64,000 nt of DNA. Source: an uncultured Pelagibacteraceae bacterium. Lineage in GTDB: Bacteria; Pseudomonadota; Alphaproteobacteria; Pelagibacterales; Pelagibacteraceae. Of the stretch, positions 28,073 to 41,245 are shown in pieces. Position 1 is the first letter of the stretch. Each line of letters opens with the position of its first letter. A model generated the notes under the pieces. That model was not told the DNA's origin and ran no database searches. It worked only from the letters and a program-made list of their open reading frames with translations. The stretch spans positions 1 to 64,000 of the forward strand of contig CACCBF010000007.1 of NCBI GenBank assembly GCA_902544135.1, written 5' to 3'. The translations under genes and the position numbers were made by a program.

Positions 28073-29369
28073 CGCTTAAACCATTCATCTTAGATTTATC
28101 TAATTTAATATTACCTCCATGGGATTTTATTATATCTGATGCTATTGATAATCCCAATCCGACACTAGATTTTGAGTCTGCTCTTCCTTTATTAATTTTA
28201 TAAAATGGTTTAAATACATTCTCATACTCAGTTTTAGGAATACCTGGACCATCATCCTCAATCTTGATAAAAAGATTATTGTTATTTTTATTTAACTCTA
28301 TATTAACTTTTTTGGCATATTTAATTGCATTATCTATAAGGTTATTAATACATCGAGTAATTAAATTTTTTCTTCCGTTAAAATAAACTCTTGGCATAAG
28401 TTCTAATGCAATATTATCGTTATCATATTTTTCTATAATTTCATTAATCAGATCTGTTAGATTGAACATTTCATCTTTTTCGGCAAAAGATGAACTTGTA
28501 AATTGGAGATACTCATTGAGCATTTTTTCCATTTCATCAACATCTTCTGTTAATTTTTTTGAAAGTTCTTTATCTTTTATAAAAGTTATTTGTAATTTCA
28601 TTCTGGTCAGGGGAGTTCTTAAATCATGACTAATTCCCGATAACATTTCAGATCTTTGATTTAAATGTCTTATTATTCTTTTTCTCATTTTATCGAATTC
28701 GTAACCTGCACGTCTGATCTCCGAAGCACCTGATGGTTTAAATTCTTCAATTTCTTCACCTTTCCCAAATTTTTCTGCAGCTCTAGCAAGGTTAGTTATG
28801 GGTCTTGTTTGATTTTTCAAAAAAATTAAAGATATCAAAACCATAATCAATGCTGGAACAGTTATCCAAAGTGCAAATATTCTTGCTGATGTACTTGTAA
28901 CTCTGTCTCTAGGCACAAGAAATTTAATATAACCATCCTCATATTTAATTCTAATATCGATTAATTCTTTATAGCCGATTGTATCAAACCAAAAATTATC
29001 TAACTTAAACCTAGATTTTAGCTCACGTCTTAAAGTTCGATCTATTGGACTAAACCATCTATCGGTATAATTAAAATCAAACTTTTCATCTTTTACAAAT
29101 TCAAAATTTAAATCTTGGTAAATAGAAAAAAGATTGTTTATTTCATTTTTATCGTAGCTTTCATTTTTATAGAATTCAAGAAGTGTACTCATTTCATTAA
29201 CTAACGCTCTAGTCATACCTTTGGTTGTTTTGATCCATAAGCTGTCGAAAAAAACAATTGTTACAACAAGCTGTAACACTAGAACAGGAACTGCCACAAT
29301 AAGTAGTGCCCTATAAAACAAACTTTTTGGAAGAATATTTTTGATAATTTTATTTAATCCATAAAACAT
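28050..29369 (-). CDS. EnvZ-type sensor histidine kinase
   Basis: Inner-membrane sensor kinase of 439 residues. There are two membrane helices (about 20-42 and 164-184) with a periplasmic region of about 120 residues between them, then a HAMP linker. The dimerisation H-box is SGISHDLRTPLTRMKLQ, with the phospho-acceptor at His248. A HATPase domain follows with N-box (CINNLIDNAIKYAK), DDGPGIP and GLGLSIASDI. The regulator gene upstream overlaps its start by 20 bases, and together with the MarR gene they form a three-gene unit. Signal unknown. Confidence 0.92.
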   Translation of the reverse strand: MFYGLNKIIKNILPKSLFYRALLIVAVPVLVLQLVVTIVFFDSLWIKTTKGMTRALVNEMSTLLEFYKNESYDKNEINNLFSIYQDLNFEFVKDEKFDFNYTDRWFSPIDRTLRRELKSRFKLDNFWFDTIGYKELIDIRIKYEDGYIKFLVPRDRVTSTSARIFALWITVPALIMVLISLIFLKNQTRPITNLARAAEKFGKGEEIEEFKPSGASEIRRAGYEFDKMRKRIIRHLNQRSEMLSGISHDLRTPLTRMKLQITFIKDKELSKKLTEDVDEMEKMLNEYLQFTSSSFAEKDEMFNLTDLINEIIEKYDNDNIALELMPRVYFNGRKNLITRCINNLIDNAIKYAKKVNIELNKNNNNLFIKIEDDGPGIPKTEYENVFKPFYKINKGRADSKSSVGLGLSIASDIIKSHGGNIKLDKSKMNGLSVKVFLPV

Positions 29370-30027
29370 ACCCAGCTCCTCTCATTGTTTGTAAAAATTT
29401 GGGATTTTTTGGATCATCTTCAATTTTTTTTCTTAATCTAGTAATAATTACGTCTATAGATCTTTCTTTATTTAAATTAATTAGCATCCCAATATTTTCT
29501 CTGGAAAAAGTTTTGCCTGGATTATTAATCATTTTCTCCAAAATAATTTTTTCAGTATTATTAATCTTAAATTCCTTATCGTTCTTTAAAATTGTAAGTT
29601 TATTAAGATCAATTTTTATTCTATCAAATTCAATTACTCTTTTTTGACTAATTTTTTTTGTTTTATTTAGAATATTTTTAATTCTTAAAATTAATTCTTT
29701 AGGCTCAAAAGGTTTAGGCAAATAATCATCAGCTCCTATTTCTAAACCTTCAATTCTCTCACTTGGCTCGCCTTTGGCAGTTAATAAAATAATTGGAGTC
29801 TCTAATTTTTTTTTATTTTCTTGAATAAACTCTAATCCACTCTTGCCTGGCATCATTATATCTAATATTATTAAATCAAACTTTATTAATTCTATTTTTT
29901 TCTTAGCATCTTCCGCATTTTCGGCAGTAGATATTAAAAAATTGTTTTCTTTCAGATATTTTTTAACCAAAGATCTTATTCCATCATCGTCATCTACAAC
30001 CAATATATGAGCAATAAAATTATCCAT
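29350..30027 (-). CDS. OmpR/PhoB-family response regulator (PetR-like)
   Basis: DNA-binding regulator of 225 residues. The receiver domain has the acidic pocket VVDDDDG, phospho-acceptor Asp56 in LIILDIMMPG, the conserved Thr in LLTAKG and Lys in LPKPFEP. The C-terminal winged helix ends with RSIDVIITRLRKKIEDDP and TMRGAGYVL. In Rhodobacter capsulatus a MarR-type PetP and OmpR-type PetR pair controls the bc1 operon. The same MarR plus OmpR pairing here, 8 kb from petABC, suggests a PetPR-like role, which is inference only. Confidence 0.92.
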   Translation of the reverse strand: MDNFIAHILVVDDDDGIRSLVKKYLKENNFLISTAENAEDAKKKIELIKFDLIILDIMMPGKSGLEFIQENKKKLETPIILLTAKGEPSERIEGLEIGADDYLPKPFEPKELILRIKNILNKTKKISQKRVIEFDRIKIDLNKLTILKNDKEFKINNTEKIILEKMINNPGKTFSRENIGMLINLNKERSIDVIITRLRKKIEDDPKNPKFLQTMRGAGYVLWIK

Positions 30028-30457
30028 TAATGATTTTTTTTAGGACTTTATCGAAATTAATTACCTCTTCAGAACTTGAATCTAGAAGTGCATTATAAAT
30101 TCTTTTCTTTTGTAACAAAAATATTTCCTCAAAGATTTTTTTACCTTTTTCATTTAAATAAACATGCTTTATTCTTGTATCTATTTCATCTTTTTTAAAA
30201 ATAATAATCTCAAGTTTTATCAAATCTTTTAATACCCTATTTAAACTTTGTTTTGTTACTTTTAGTTTTGCAAGTAATTTGGAAATTGAAATACCCTCGT
30301 ACATTGATAGTAAATGTATAACTTTTTGATGAGCTAAACCAATTGAGTATTTATCTAGAATTTTCTTTGAGTCTGAAAAGGTTTCTCTATAGCCGACAAA
30401 TATTTTTTCAATCAAATCTTTCAATTGGTCATCTTTTAGATATAAAAGTTCTTTCAT
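30020..30457 (-). CDS. MarR-family transcriptional regulator (PetP-like)
   Basis: Winged-helix regulator of 145 residues. The DNA-binding core reads GISISKLLAKLKVTKQSLNR followed by DTRIKHVYLNEKGKKIFEEI, the wing plus the KRxxxxxLTxxG-like motif. It overlaps the response regulator gene by eight bases and is the first gene of the unit. Divergent from ilvE. Ligand unknown. The PetP assignment rests on the partner gene, not on sequence detail. Confidence 0.85.
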   Translation of the reverse strand: MKELLYLKDDQLKDLIEKIFVGYRETFSDSKKILDKYSIGLAHQKVIHLLSMYEGISISKLLAKLKVTKQSLNRVLKDLIKLEIIIFKKDEIDTRIKHVYLNEKGKKIFEEIFLLQKKRIYNALLDSSSEEVINFDKVLKKIING

Positions 30458-30472
30458 TATAGGTAAGTTATA

Positions 30473-30501
30473 TTGACATATTATAGATACAAAGATATTT
30501 T
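30473..30501 (+). promoter_or_regulatory. Sigma70-like promoter of ilvE
   Basis: TTGACA at 30473-30478, a 17-base spacer and TATTTT at 30496-30501 fit a sigma70 promoter. It would start transcription about 16 bases before the ilvE ATG at 30524. The 66-base gap also has to serve the divergent MarR-OmpR-EnvZ unit. Confidence 0.6.
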
Positions 30502-30523
30502 TTAGTAAATAAATATTTCATAC

Positions 30524-31405
30524 ATGATACCCTACGATAAAAGATCTGGAAAAATATGGTACAATGGCGATTTAGTTGATTGGTCAGACGTTAAATTACA
30601 CGTTCTAAGCCATGGTTTACATTATGCAAGTTGTGTTTTTGAGGGAGAGCGTGTTTATGATGGTTCGATCTTTAAACTAGAGGAGCATACTTCAAGATTA
30701 TTTTATTCAGCTAAAAGAATGGGATTCGAAATTCCATATACAGAAGCGGAAATTAATTCAGCTAGTAAAAAAATAATTGCAACCCAAAAAGTTGAAAATG
30801 GATATGTTAGACCAGTCGCTTGGCGGGGAAGTGAGATGATGGCTATATCTGCTCAACAAACAAAAATTCACGTAGCGATAGCAACTTGGGAGTGGGGATC
30901 TTATTTTGATCCAAAACTTAAAGTAGAGGGTATAAAATTAAATGTATCTAAGTGGCGAAGACCTGCACCAGATACTATTCCTTGGGATACTAAAGCCTCA
31001 GGACTTTATATGATCTGTACTCTTTCAAAGCATGAGGCAGAAAAACAGGGGTATACAGACTCGTTGATGTTAGACTACGAGGGAAATGTTGCCGAGGCTA
31101 CAGGTGCAAATATTTTTTTTAAAGATAAAAATGGAGAGCTACATACACCAATACCAGACTCATTTCTAGATGGTATTACAAGAAGAACTGTAATTGAGAT
31201 TGCAATATCTAAAAATATAAAAGTTCATGAAAGAAAAATAAATCCAAACGAGCTTTCAAATTTTGTTGGATGTTTCTTAACTGGTACAGCTGCAGAGGTT
31301 ACTCCAGTATCTTGCATTGCACAAAATCAGTACAAAGTTTGTGATATGATCATAAACCTTAATGAAAGCTATCAAAATTTAGTAAAAAAGAAAAAAGCAG
31401 CTTAA
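30524..31405 (+). CDS. ilvE: Branched-chain amino acid aminotransferase
   Basis: Class IV PLP enzyme for the last step of Val, Leu and Ile synthesis. The 293 residues show HVLSHGLHYASCVFEGERVY, the PLP lysine in PWDTKASGLYMIC, LDYEGNVAEATGANIFF, and the C-terminal FLTGTAAEVTPV. D-amino acid aminotransferase and ADC lyase are related folds, but the overall pattern and length fit IlvE. The stop is shared with the convergent pgsA stop within TTAA. Confidence 0.95.
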   Translation: MIPYDKRSGKIWYNGDLVDWSDVKLHVLSHGLHYASCVFEGERVYDGSIFKLEEHTSRLFYSAKRMGFEIPYTEAEINSASKKIIATQKVENGYVRPVAWRGSEMMAISAQQTKIHVAIATWEWGSYFDPKLKVEGIKLNVSKWRRPAPDTIPWDTKASGLYMICTLSKHEAEKQGYTDSLMLDYEGNVAEATGANIFFKDKNGELHTPIPDSFLDGITRRTVIEIAISKNIKVHERKINPNELSNFVGCFLTGTAAEVTPVSCIAQNQYKVCDMIINLNESYQNLVKKKKAA

Positions 31406-31986
31406 TCTTTATTGTCCTCTGAAATTGCATGGTCAATACCTTTCCGCATATATTCGTATCCAGTAAATAGTGTTAAAGCTGCAGAGAGCCATAGCAAAAC
31501 AATTCCTATTGTTTGAGCGTTATAATCTTGAAAATTTATAATTTTATTTCCAGTATCTCCTGACAGTAAAAGAGCAATCGAAACCATTTGTAAGACAGTT
31601 TTTAATTTAGCTAAATTTGAAACAGGAAGTTTAATTTTACCTTTAGCTAAAAATTCTCTTAGACCGGATACTAATATTTCACGCGTAAGAATAATTATAG
31701 CAGCAATAACCTCATAATTTCGAATAGTACCGTCCATTACTAAAAGAATAAGAGCTGCAGCAACAATTATTTTGTCCGCAATCGGATCTAGTAATTCACC
31801 TAGTTTAGACTCCTCTCCAAGCAATCTAGCTAACATACCATCTAAAAAATCGGTGAACGAAGCGATTAAAAAAAGAATTAATGCTGTAAAGTCACCATAA
31901 AAACCAGGCAGATAAAATGCTAAAACAAAAAACGGAACAATCAAAATTCTTCCAATGGTTAATATATTTGGTATTTTTTTAAGCAT
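31402..31986 (-). CDS. pgsA: CDP-diacylglycerol-glycerol-3-phosphate 3-phosphatidyltransferase
   Basis: Inner-membrane enzyme that makes phosphatidylglycerol phosphate. The 194-residue protein begins IPNILTIGRILIVPFF and has the CDP-alcohol phosphatidyltransferase motif spread through SFTDFLDGMLARLLGEESKLGELLDPIADK (DGxxAR...GxxxDxxxD), the catalytic signature. Several membrane helices follow. Located eight bases after uvrC. Confidence 0.95.
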   Translation of the reverse strand: MLKKIPNILTIGRILIVPFFVLAFYLPGFYGDFTALILFLIASFTDFLDGMLARLLGEESKLGELLDPIADKIIVAAALILLVMDGTIRNYEVIAAIIILTREILVSGLREFLAKGKIKLPVSNLAKLKTVLQMVSIALLLSGDTGNKIINFQDYNAQTIGIVLLWLSAALTLFTGYEYMRKGIDHAISEDNKD

Positions 31987-31994
31987 TTTTAGTT

Positions 31995-33830
31995 TTATTC
32001 ATGAAAAAAGTTATATATCTTTTTTGCGACTTTTTCTTCTACCCCATCAACAGATTTAATTTCATCAAGACTGGCAGATTCCACTGCTCGAGCAGATCCA
32101 AAATGATTTAATAAAGCCCTTTTTCTTATAGATCCTATACCATCAATTTGATCTAGTAAGGACTTACTAATTCCTCTTTTTCTTTTAGCCCTATGAGCAC
32201 TTATCGCAAAACGATGAGATTCATCCCTCATCCTTTGAAGAAAGAAAAGGGTAGGATCATTTTTATTAAACTTATATTCTTTTCCATTGTGAAAAAAAGT
32301 TTCATTTCCGCTGTTTCTAAATTTCCCCTTGGCAATTGCAATTATTGGGATTTCATGCAGACCTAATTCATTTAAACTCTCTCTTGCAACTGAATATTGG
32401 CCTTTTCCGCCATCAACTATAACTAAGTCAGGAAATGATAGATAATTATCCTTTTCCTGAATTGCTCTTTTAAATCTTCTGTTCAATACCTCTCGCATCA
32501 TTCCGTAATCGTCTTGCTCATTTTTTTTCATTTTGATGTTAAATTTTCGGTACCTTTTTTTAACAAATCCCTCTTCACCGAATGCAATTAAAGCTCCAAC
32601 ACTATTTGTTCCCTGAATATGACTATTATCATAAACCTCTACTAAATTTATATTAGTCTCAAGATTAAACTTACTCGCTACTGAGTCAAATAATTCCCTA
32701 TTATTCTGACTTTCATAAAGTTTTCGATTTAAACTTTCTTTTGCATTTTTAATTGCTTGATTAATAACTTTTAATTTTGATCCTTTTTTTGCAACTGATA
32801 AATTAACTTGTTTACCCTCTTTTCTAGAAAGTGTTTTTTCTATCAAATTTTTTTCTTTTATTTCTTCAGATATTATTATTGATGAGGGTACACTTTTATT
32901 TTCATAAAATTGTGAAACAAAAGAATTAAGTATATTGTCAAGATTTTCATCTGGATCATGTTTTGGAAAAAATGCTTGGTTACCCCAATTTTGTTTTGAA
33001 CGATAAAAAAAAACTTGAATACAAGTTTTTCCTGATTCTTTGTAACCTGCGATTACGTCTGCTTCAATTAAATTTGCCTCATTAATCCTTTGAGAAGATT
33101 GAATAATATTTAGAGACTTAATTCTATCTCTCAAAATCACAGCTTTTTCAAAATCTAAATTCTCACTAGCTTTTTCCATTTGGTCTGAGAGACTTTTTTG
33201 AATTTTTCTCGATTTTCCAGAAACAAATTCTATCGCGTCTTCAACAGTTTTCTTATATTCCTCTTTTTTAACGTAACCAACGCAAGGACCAGAACATCTT
33301 TTAATTTGGTACAGAATACATGGTCGTTCACGATTTTTGAAAACGGTGTCATCACATACCCTTAAATGAAAAATCTTTTGTATCATTTTAATAGTCCAAT
33401 TTGCTGAACCCGCAGATGCAAAAGGACCAAAGTAAAAACCTTCCTTAGTTTTTTTTCCTCTATGCCTCTTTATTTGTGGCCACATGTCCTTATTACCAAT
33501 AAAAATAAAAGGAAAAGATTTATCATCTCTTAGAAGAATATTAAATTTTGGTTTGTACTTCTTGATTAAATTGGCCTCCAGTAATAAAGCCTCACTCTCA
33601 TTTGAAGTAGTTGTAATCTCAAGATTTTTTGTTTGAGACAACATTCTCTCAGTTCTAATAATATGATTTTTTTCCGCTATATAACTTTTAAGTCTGTTGG
33701 GTAAATTTTTTGCTTTGCCAACATAAAGAATTTCTCCTTTGTCATTTAACATGCGATAAACACCAGGTAGTTTAGGTATCAAAGGTAGCTTTTTTTTTAT
33801 TACTTCTTTTCCAATTTCAGAACTTATCAT
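31995..33830 (-). CDS. uvrC: Excinuclease ABC subunit C
   Basis: Makes the dual incisions in nucleotide excision repair. The GIY-YIG domain begins [20 protein letters not shown]. The Cys cluster region [14 protein letters not shown] and a UVR coiled-coil motif come next. The RNase H-like endonuclease ([34 protein letters not shown]) and C-terminal HhH domains ([18 protein letters not shown]) end the protein. I set the start at the ATG at 33830. An in-frame TTG at 33860 would extend it inside folB. It overlaps folB by 14 bases. Confidence 0.95.
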   Translation of the reverse strand: MISSEIGKEVIKKKLPLIPKLPGVYRMLNDKGEILYVGKAKNLPNRLKSYIAEKNHIIRTERMLSQTKNLEITTTSNESEALLLEANLIKKYKPKFNILLRDDKSFPFIFIGNKDMWPQIKRHRGKKTKEGFYFGPFASAGSANWTIKMIQKIFHLRVCDDTVFKNRERPCILYQIKRCSGPCVGYVKKEEYKKTVEDAIEFVSGKSRKIQKSLSDQMEKASENLDFEKAVILRDRIKSLNIIQSSQRINEANLIEADVIAGYKESGKTCIQVFFYRSKQNWGNQAFFPKHDPDENLDNILNSFVSQFYENKSVPSSIIISEEIKEKNLIEKTLSRKEGKQVNLSVAKKGSKLKVINQAIKNAKESLNRKLYESQNNRELFDSVASKFNLETNINLVEVYDNSHIQGTNSVGALIAFGEEGFVKKRYRKFNIKMKKNEQDDYGMMREVLNRRFKRAIQEKDNYLSFPDLVIVDGGKGQYSVARESLNELGLHEIPIIAIAKGKFRNSGNETFFHNGKEYKFNKNDPTLFFLQRMRDESHRFAISAHRAKRKRGISKSLLDQIDGIGSIRKRALLNHFGSARAVESASLDEIKSVDGVEEKVAKKIYNFFHE

Positions 33831-34242
33831 GACTTCTTTTTTTGGTAATTTGGATACCAACAGATGAGCATTGTTTTAAGATTTCTAATTTTTCAATTTT
33901 AAGCATTATTTTAGCGATCCTTTTATCTTTGAATAACTCATCAAACACAGCCTCTGCTAGAGTTTCTAAAAAATTATAATGTTTTTTTTTGACTAGTTTT
34001 GTTACTAATTTGACAATTGTACTGTAATTAACAATAGATTTAATATCTTTATCATTTGAAGGTTTTTTATCTTGATAGTCAATTTCTAGACTGAATTTAA
34101 CTTTCTGAGGTTTTTCTTTTTCAAAATCATAGTACCCAAGTTTTAAATCCAAAATTAAATCATTAATAAGAATTTTTTTTTCATAATTAAAAAGGCTTTT
34201 ATTTTTATCTATTTTGACAATTTTAAGATTATTTTTTTTCAC
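33817..34242 (-). CDS. folB: Dihydroneopterin aldolase FolB-like
   Basis: Pterin-tunnel fold enzyme of folate synthesis. The 141-residue protein has [23 protein letters not shown] and the later [14 protein letters not shown], with the Glu and Tyr/Lys pattern of FolB. The C-terminal helix-strand ends [13 protein letters not shown], while most FolB proteins carry PxAIxxAxxVGVxI. The upstream short-chain reductase overlaps by four bases (ATGA), an arrangement common in alphaproteobacteria. Confidence 0.82.
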   Translation of the reverse strand: MKKNNLKIVKIDKNKSLFNYEKKILINDLILDLKLGYYDFEKEKPQKVKFSLEIDYQDKKPSNDKDIKSIVNYSTIVKLVTKLVKKKHYNFLETLAEAVFDELFKDKRIAKIMLKIEKLEILKQCSSVGIQITKKRSHDKF

Positions 34243-34975
34243 TCTTTACCTCCCATTATATCTGGAGTCTGCCAGTTTAAACTTTGACCACTATCAATAG
34301 CCAAAATTTGTCCTGTAATAGAGCTGTTTTTTATAAAAAAGTCAACTGCATCACATATCTCTTTTACATCAACTTGTTTTTTTAGTGGTGTTGCTAAATA
34401 TTGATTTTTAAAGTGTTTTTCAGACTGTCTCTTATTCTTGATTGTTGGTCCCGGAGCTATGCCGTTTACCCTTATATTGGGTGCTAAACTCATAGCGCTA
34501 GTTTTGGTTAAAGTATATAAGCCAGTTTTACTTATTGTGTATGAGAAAAAAAATGGAGTAAGTTTAAAAACTCTTTGATCAATTATATTAATAATATTAT
34601 TATTTTTTCCTCTTATATTCTTTGAGAATTCCTTTGATAAAAGAGCAGGAGCTTTAAGATTTATTGAAATGTGATTTCCCCAACTTTTTGAACTAAAGTT
34701 TTCTAATTTATCATTTTCGAATAATGATGCATTATTAATTAAACAATCAAAATATTTTAGTTTTGACTTAGCAAATTTTATAATTTTCATAACATCTATT
34801 TCTTTACTAAGATCTCCTTTTACTAAATAAATTTTTGAACCAAAATTCTGAAGTTTCTTTTTTAAATTTTCAGCTTTTATTTTTGATTTATTATAATGAA
34901 TTATAATTTGTTTATTTGGTCCTGATAATTTCTCAGCAATTGCGGCACCTATTCTAGTTGCTCCACCAGTAATTA

Positions 34976-34994
<19 letters not shown>
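34239..34994 (-). CDS. Short-chain dehydrogenase/reductase, probable pteridine reductase (FolM-like)
   Basis: Classical SDR of 251 residues. The nucleotide motif is [17 protein letters not shown] (TGxxxxIG), then [11 protein letters not shown] (NNAG-like, with S for G) and the catalytic YTISKTGL (YxxxK). The TGGxxRxG variant plus the adjacent folB gene favours a pteridine or dihydromonapterin reductase in folate metabolism. Substrate is not proven. It overlaps uvrB by 19 bases. Confidence 0.8.
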
Positions 34995-38377
<3,383 letters not shown>

Positions 38378-38379
38378 CT

Positions 38380-39327
38380 TTATCTTTGATTTAAGATTTT
38401 TTTTGCTGGAAGAGTTTTTTTGATCCAAGATTTTGGAATAGCGTTTAATCCTTTTAATGCTGCAAAATATGCGCCAATAAAATTTGCTCTAGAGCAATTA
38501 CATCCACCAGCCTTAATTGTTTTTAAAATAGCTCTTTGATAATTTGTTGAACTTAGTATTGCATGAATGGAGCTATTAAATGTACCTGGGTAGCTACATG
38601 CCATTCCTAGTTTTTTTACAACGAATGAGTGAGATTTTGATTTTAATTTTTTAATTTTAATTATGTCATTTATAATTATCTTAAAATTGTGACTTTTCTT
38701 AAATTTTTTGACAAATTCATTTATTGGATTTTTCGCACCTTTAAGAGCAAGATCTATAATGTGAAATTTCGCTAATGCATATTTGTGACTGATTTTTGAA
38801 ATCGTTACAGTAGTAATTATCTTTTCTAAACTTTTAAAATCATAACCATAAAGAAAATATGGAAGGCTGGCACAAAAACCATCTGACTCGTTCACTTTAA
38901 TTCCACCGGTAGATTTTTTTTTTAATTTTATATTTTTTACAGTTTCAATTACATTTTGATGTATCCAGGGTCCTTTAACTATGCCACGCCAGTCTTTAAC
39001 TTTTTTATACTTTGATCTAAGCCCTAGATTCCGCCAATAAATACTTCCAGGGCCAAAATTTTTAAGAATATTTTTTTTAAAACGTTGGTTGATATCATCA
39101 TGTCCCTCAAGCAGAGTTTTGAACATGACCTGACCAATTTCATTATATCCAGAAACTTTACCTGTTTTGATATTATAAAAAGGACTTTTATTTTTTTTTA
39201 GAAAAGAAAAGTCTTTTTTTCCTCTTATATAAGAATTTAGCTTTTTTTGATTATAAACCCAATGCAAAGGTCTTGCAGCAGCATCAGCTACAGTTGCACC
39301 TAAAAATACATGAAGATTATTTTTCAC
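38380..39327 (-). CDS. ADP-ribosylglycohydrolase family protein (crystallin J1-like)
   Basis: The 315 residues match the crystallin J1-like branch of the ADP-ribosylglycohydrolase superfamily. The N-terminal metal-site region reads GATVADAAARPLHWVYN, and the C-terminal one reads AGGCNCSRANFIGAYFAALKG. True hydrolases usually have GGDTDT at the second site. Here the Asp residues are Cys276, Asn277 and Cys278 (GGCNCS), so Mg2+ binding and hydrolase activity may be altered or lost. Substrate unknown. Two bases separate its stop from that of the convergent aminotransferase gene. Confidence 0.75.
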   Translation of the reverse strand: MKNNLHVFLGATVADAAARPLHWVYNQKKLNSYIRGKKDFSFLKKNKSPFYNIKTGKVSGYNEIGQVMFKTLLEGHDDINQRFKKNILKNFGPGSIYWRNLGLRSKYKKVKDWRGIVKGPWIHQNVIETVKNIKLKKKSTGGIKVNESDGFCASLPYFLYGYDFKSLEKIITTVTISKISHKYALAKFHIIDLALKGAKNPINEFVKKFKKSHNFKIIINDIIKIKKLKSKSHSFVVKKLGMACSYPGTFNSSIHAILSSTNYQRAILKTIKAGGCNCSRANFIGAYFAALKGLNAIPKSWIKKTLPAKKILNQR

Positions 39328-39328
39328 G

Positions 39329-40273
39329 TTAGTGTGATAAGAATTTTTCCGCTTCTAAAGCCGCCATACAACCCATTCCTGCTGCAGTTACTGCTTGTCT
39401 AAATGTTTTGTCTTTAACGTCACCAGCTGCATAAACACCAGGAATATTTGTTTCTGTTGAGTCTGGTTTTGTAATTAAATAACCCTCTTTATCCATTTGC
39501 AATTGATCTTTAAAAAGTTGAGTAGCTGGATCATGACCTATAGCAATAAAAACTCCGTCTAATTTAAGTTCTTGGATTTTATTTGTTTTAACATTTTTAA
39601 TTTTAATACCCTTAACATTTTTAGGGTCTTTATCTCCCACAACGTCTTCTACAACTGAGTCCCAAATAATTTCAATTTTTTTATTTTCCATTAATTTTTT
39701 TTGAAGCATTTTTTCTGCCCTCAAACTATCTCTTCTGTGGATTAATTTTACTTTTGACGCAAATTTTGTAAGAAACATCGCTTCCTCAACCGCTGCATTA
39801 CCACCACCTACAACAGCAACTTCTTTATCTTTAAAGAAAAACCCATCACACGTAGCACACGCTGAAACACCAAATCCTCTAAAGTCTTGCTCAGATTTTA
39901 AATTTAGCCATCTTGCTTGAGCACCGGTTGAAATAATAATGCTGTCAGCAGTGTATTTCTGTCCAGTATCACCCATAGCTTCAAAAGGAGAAGTCTTTAA
40001 ATTTACTGAACTAATGTGATCCTCTATCATCTCAGTTCCAACAGCTTTAGCTTGCTCTTTCATTTGATCCATCAGCCAAGGCCCCTGAATTACATCAGCA
40101 AATCCTGGATAATTTTCTACATCAGTTGTTGTAGTAAGTTGACCACCCGGCTCTGATCCATACACTAAAATTGGATTGAGCATTGCTCTTGCAGCGTAAA
40201 CAGCGGCTGTGTATCCGGCGGGACCAGATCCAATTATTAACACTTTTGTGTGTTTAGTTGGATTTTGACTCAT
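39329..40273 (-). CDS. trxB: Thioredoxin reductase
   Basis: FAD/NADPH enzyme that reduces thioredoxin. The 314-residue protein has the FAD motif IIGSGPAGYTAAVYAAR, the redox-active pair in ACATCDGFFF, an NADPH motif VVGGGNAAVEEAMFL, and the C-terminal GVYAAGDVKDKTFRQAVTAAG. It is of normal length. Divergent by 21 bases from the next gene. Confidence 0.97.
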   Translation of the reverse strand: MSQNPTKHTKVLIIGSGPAGYTAAVYAARAMLNPILVYGSEPGGQLTTTTDVENYPGFADVIQGPWLMDQMKEQAKAVGTEMIEDHISSVNLKTSPFEAMGDTGQKYTADSIIISTGAQARWLNLKSEQDFRGFGVSACATCDGFFFKDKEVAVVGGGNAAVEEAMFLTKFASKVKLIHRRDSLRAEKMLQKKLMENKKIEIIWDSVVEDVVGDKDPKNVKGIKIKNVKTNKIQELKLDGVFIAIGHDPATQLFKDQLQMDKEGYLITKPDSTETNIPGVYAAGDVKDKTFRQAVTAAGMGCMAALEAEKFLSH

Positions 40274-40294
40274 ATGAAAGCTATATAGTGATTA

Positions 40295-41245
40295 ATGACT
40301 AAATTAAAAGGTTTATTATTGACTGAGGGAATGCACGGTATGATTAGTCAGGTTGAAGGACTTGCAAAAGCTTTAGATCTTGATTTTATACACGAAAAAA
40401 TTGAACTTGATAATTTTTGGAAGCTTATTCCACCAAAAATAACACCAATCAAAAGTTTTGTATTTAAAAATAATATTCTGCATGATTTTAATATTGTTAT
40501 TTCTTGCGGAAGAAAAAGTGTAATACCATCAATTTACTTAAAAAAAAAATTTAAAGAAAAAATTATTAACATTCACATTCAAGATCCCAAAGTTTCTTTA
40601 ACTAACTTTGATTTTGTTGTGGCTCCAGAACATGATGGATTAATAGGAAAAAATGTAATTTCGACTAAGGGAGCAATTCATTACCTGAGAGAAAATGAGT
40701 TGGATGAAAATACTTCATATTTAAAACCAAAGATTAAGAAAGAAAAAATTGTCACTTTAGTTGTAGGAGGGCCTAATAAATATTATGACTATAAACCAAA
40801 AGTAGTAGAAGAAATATTTTCAAAAATTAAACAAAATTTCATTAATAACGACTATCAATTAATATTTATACCCTCAATGCGAACTCCAAAAAATGTGATT
40901 GATAAAGCAAAAAATTATTTTGATGACCATCAAATTATTGTTAGTGAAATTGATAAAAAAGCTTACTTATCTTCTTTAGGACTAGCAGATCATATTGTCG
41001 TTACATGTGATTCAACCTCTATGATATCGGAGGCAGCAATCACTGGTAAACCGATTTATGTAGCGCATATGCCATATATAAAAAATAACTATAGATTTAA
41101 AAAATTTTTTGAATTGTTTAAGAAACTCAATATCATTAAAGATTTAGGTGACAATTTAGAAGTCTGGAAATATGAAAAACTTAATGAAACAGATAGAATA
41201 TCAGGATATATAAAGAGCAAATTAAAAGACTATGACATTTCTTAA
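40295..41245 (+). CDS. ELM1/YjlC-like putative glycosyltransferase (DUF1022)
   Basis: The 316 residues match the bacterial family annotated as mitochondrial fission ELM1-like (DUF1022), which resembles GT-B glycosyltransferases. Features visible are the start LLLTEGMHGMISQVEGLAKAL, VISCGRKSVIPSIYL, NIHIQDPKV, FVVAPEHDGL, and the C-terminal VTCDSTSMISEAAITGKPIYV that resembles a nucleotide-sugar site. Cell-envelope glycosylation is one possibility, but function is unproven. Its end overlaps the next gene by 14 bases. Confidence 0.75.
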   Translation: MTKLKGLLLTEGMHGMISQVEGLAKALDLDFIHEKIELDNFWKLIPPKITPIKSFVFKNNILHDFNIVISCGRKSVIPSIYLKKKFKEKIINIHIQDPKVSLTNFDFVVAPEHDGLIGKNVISTKGAIHYLRENELDENTSYLKPKIKKEKIVTLVVGGPNKYYDYKPKVVEEIFSKIKQNFINNDYQLIFIPSMRTPKNVIDKAKNYFDDHQIIVSEIDKKAYLSSLGLADHIVVTCDSTSMISEAAITGKPIYVAHMPYIKNNYRFKKFFELFKKLNIIKDLGDNLEVWKYEKLNETDRISGYIKSKLKDYDIS

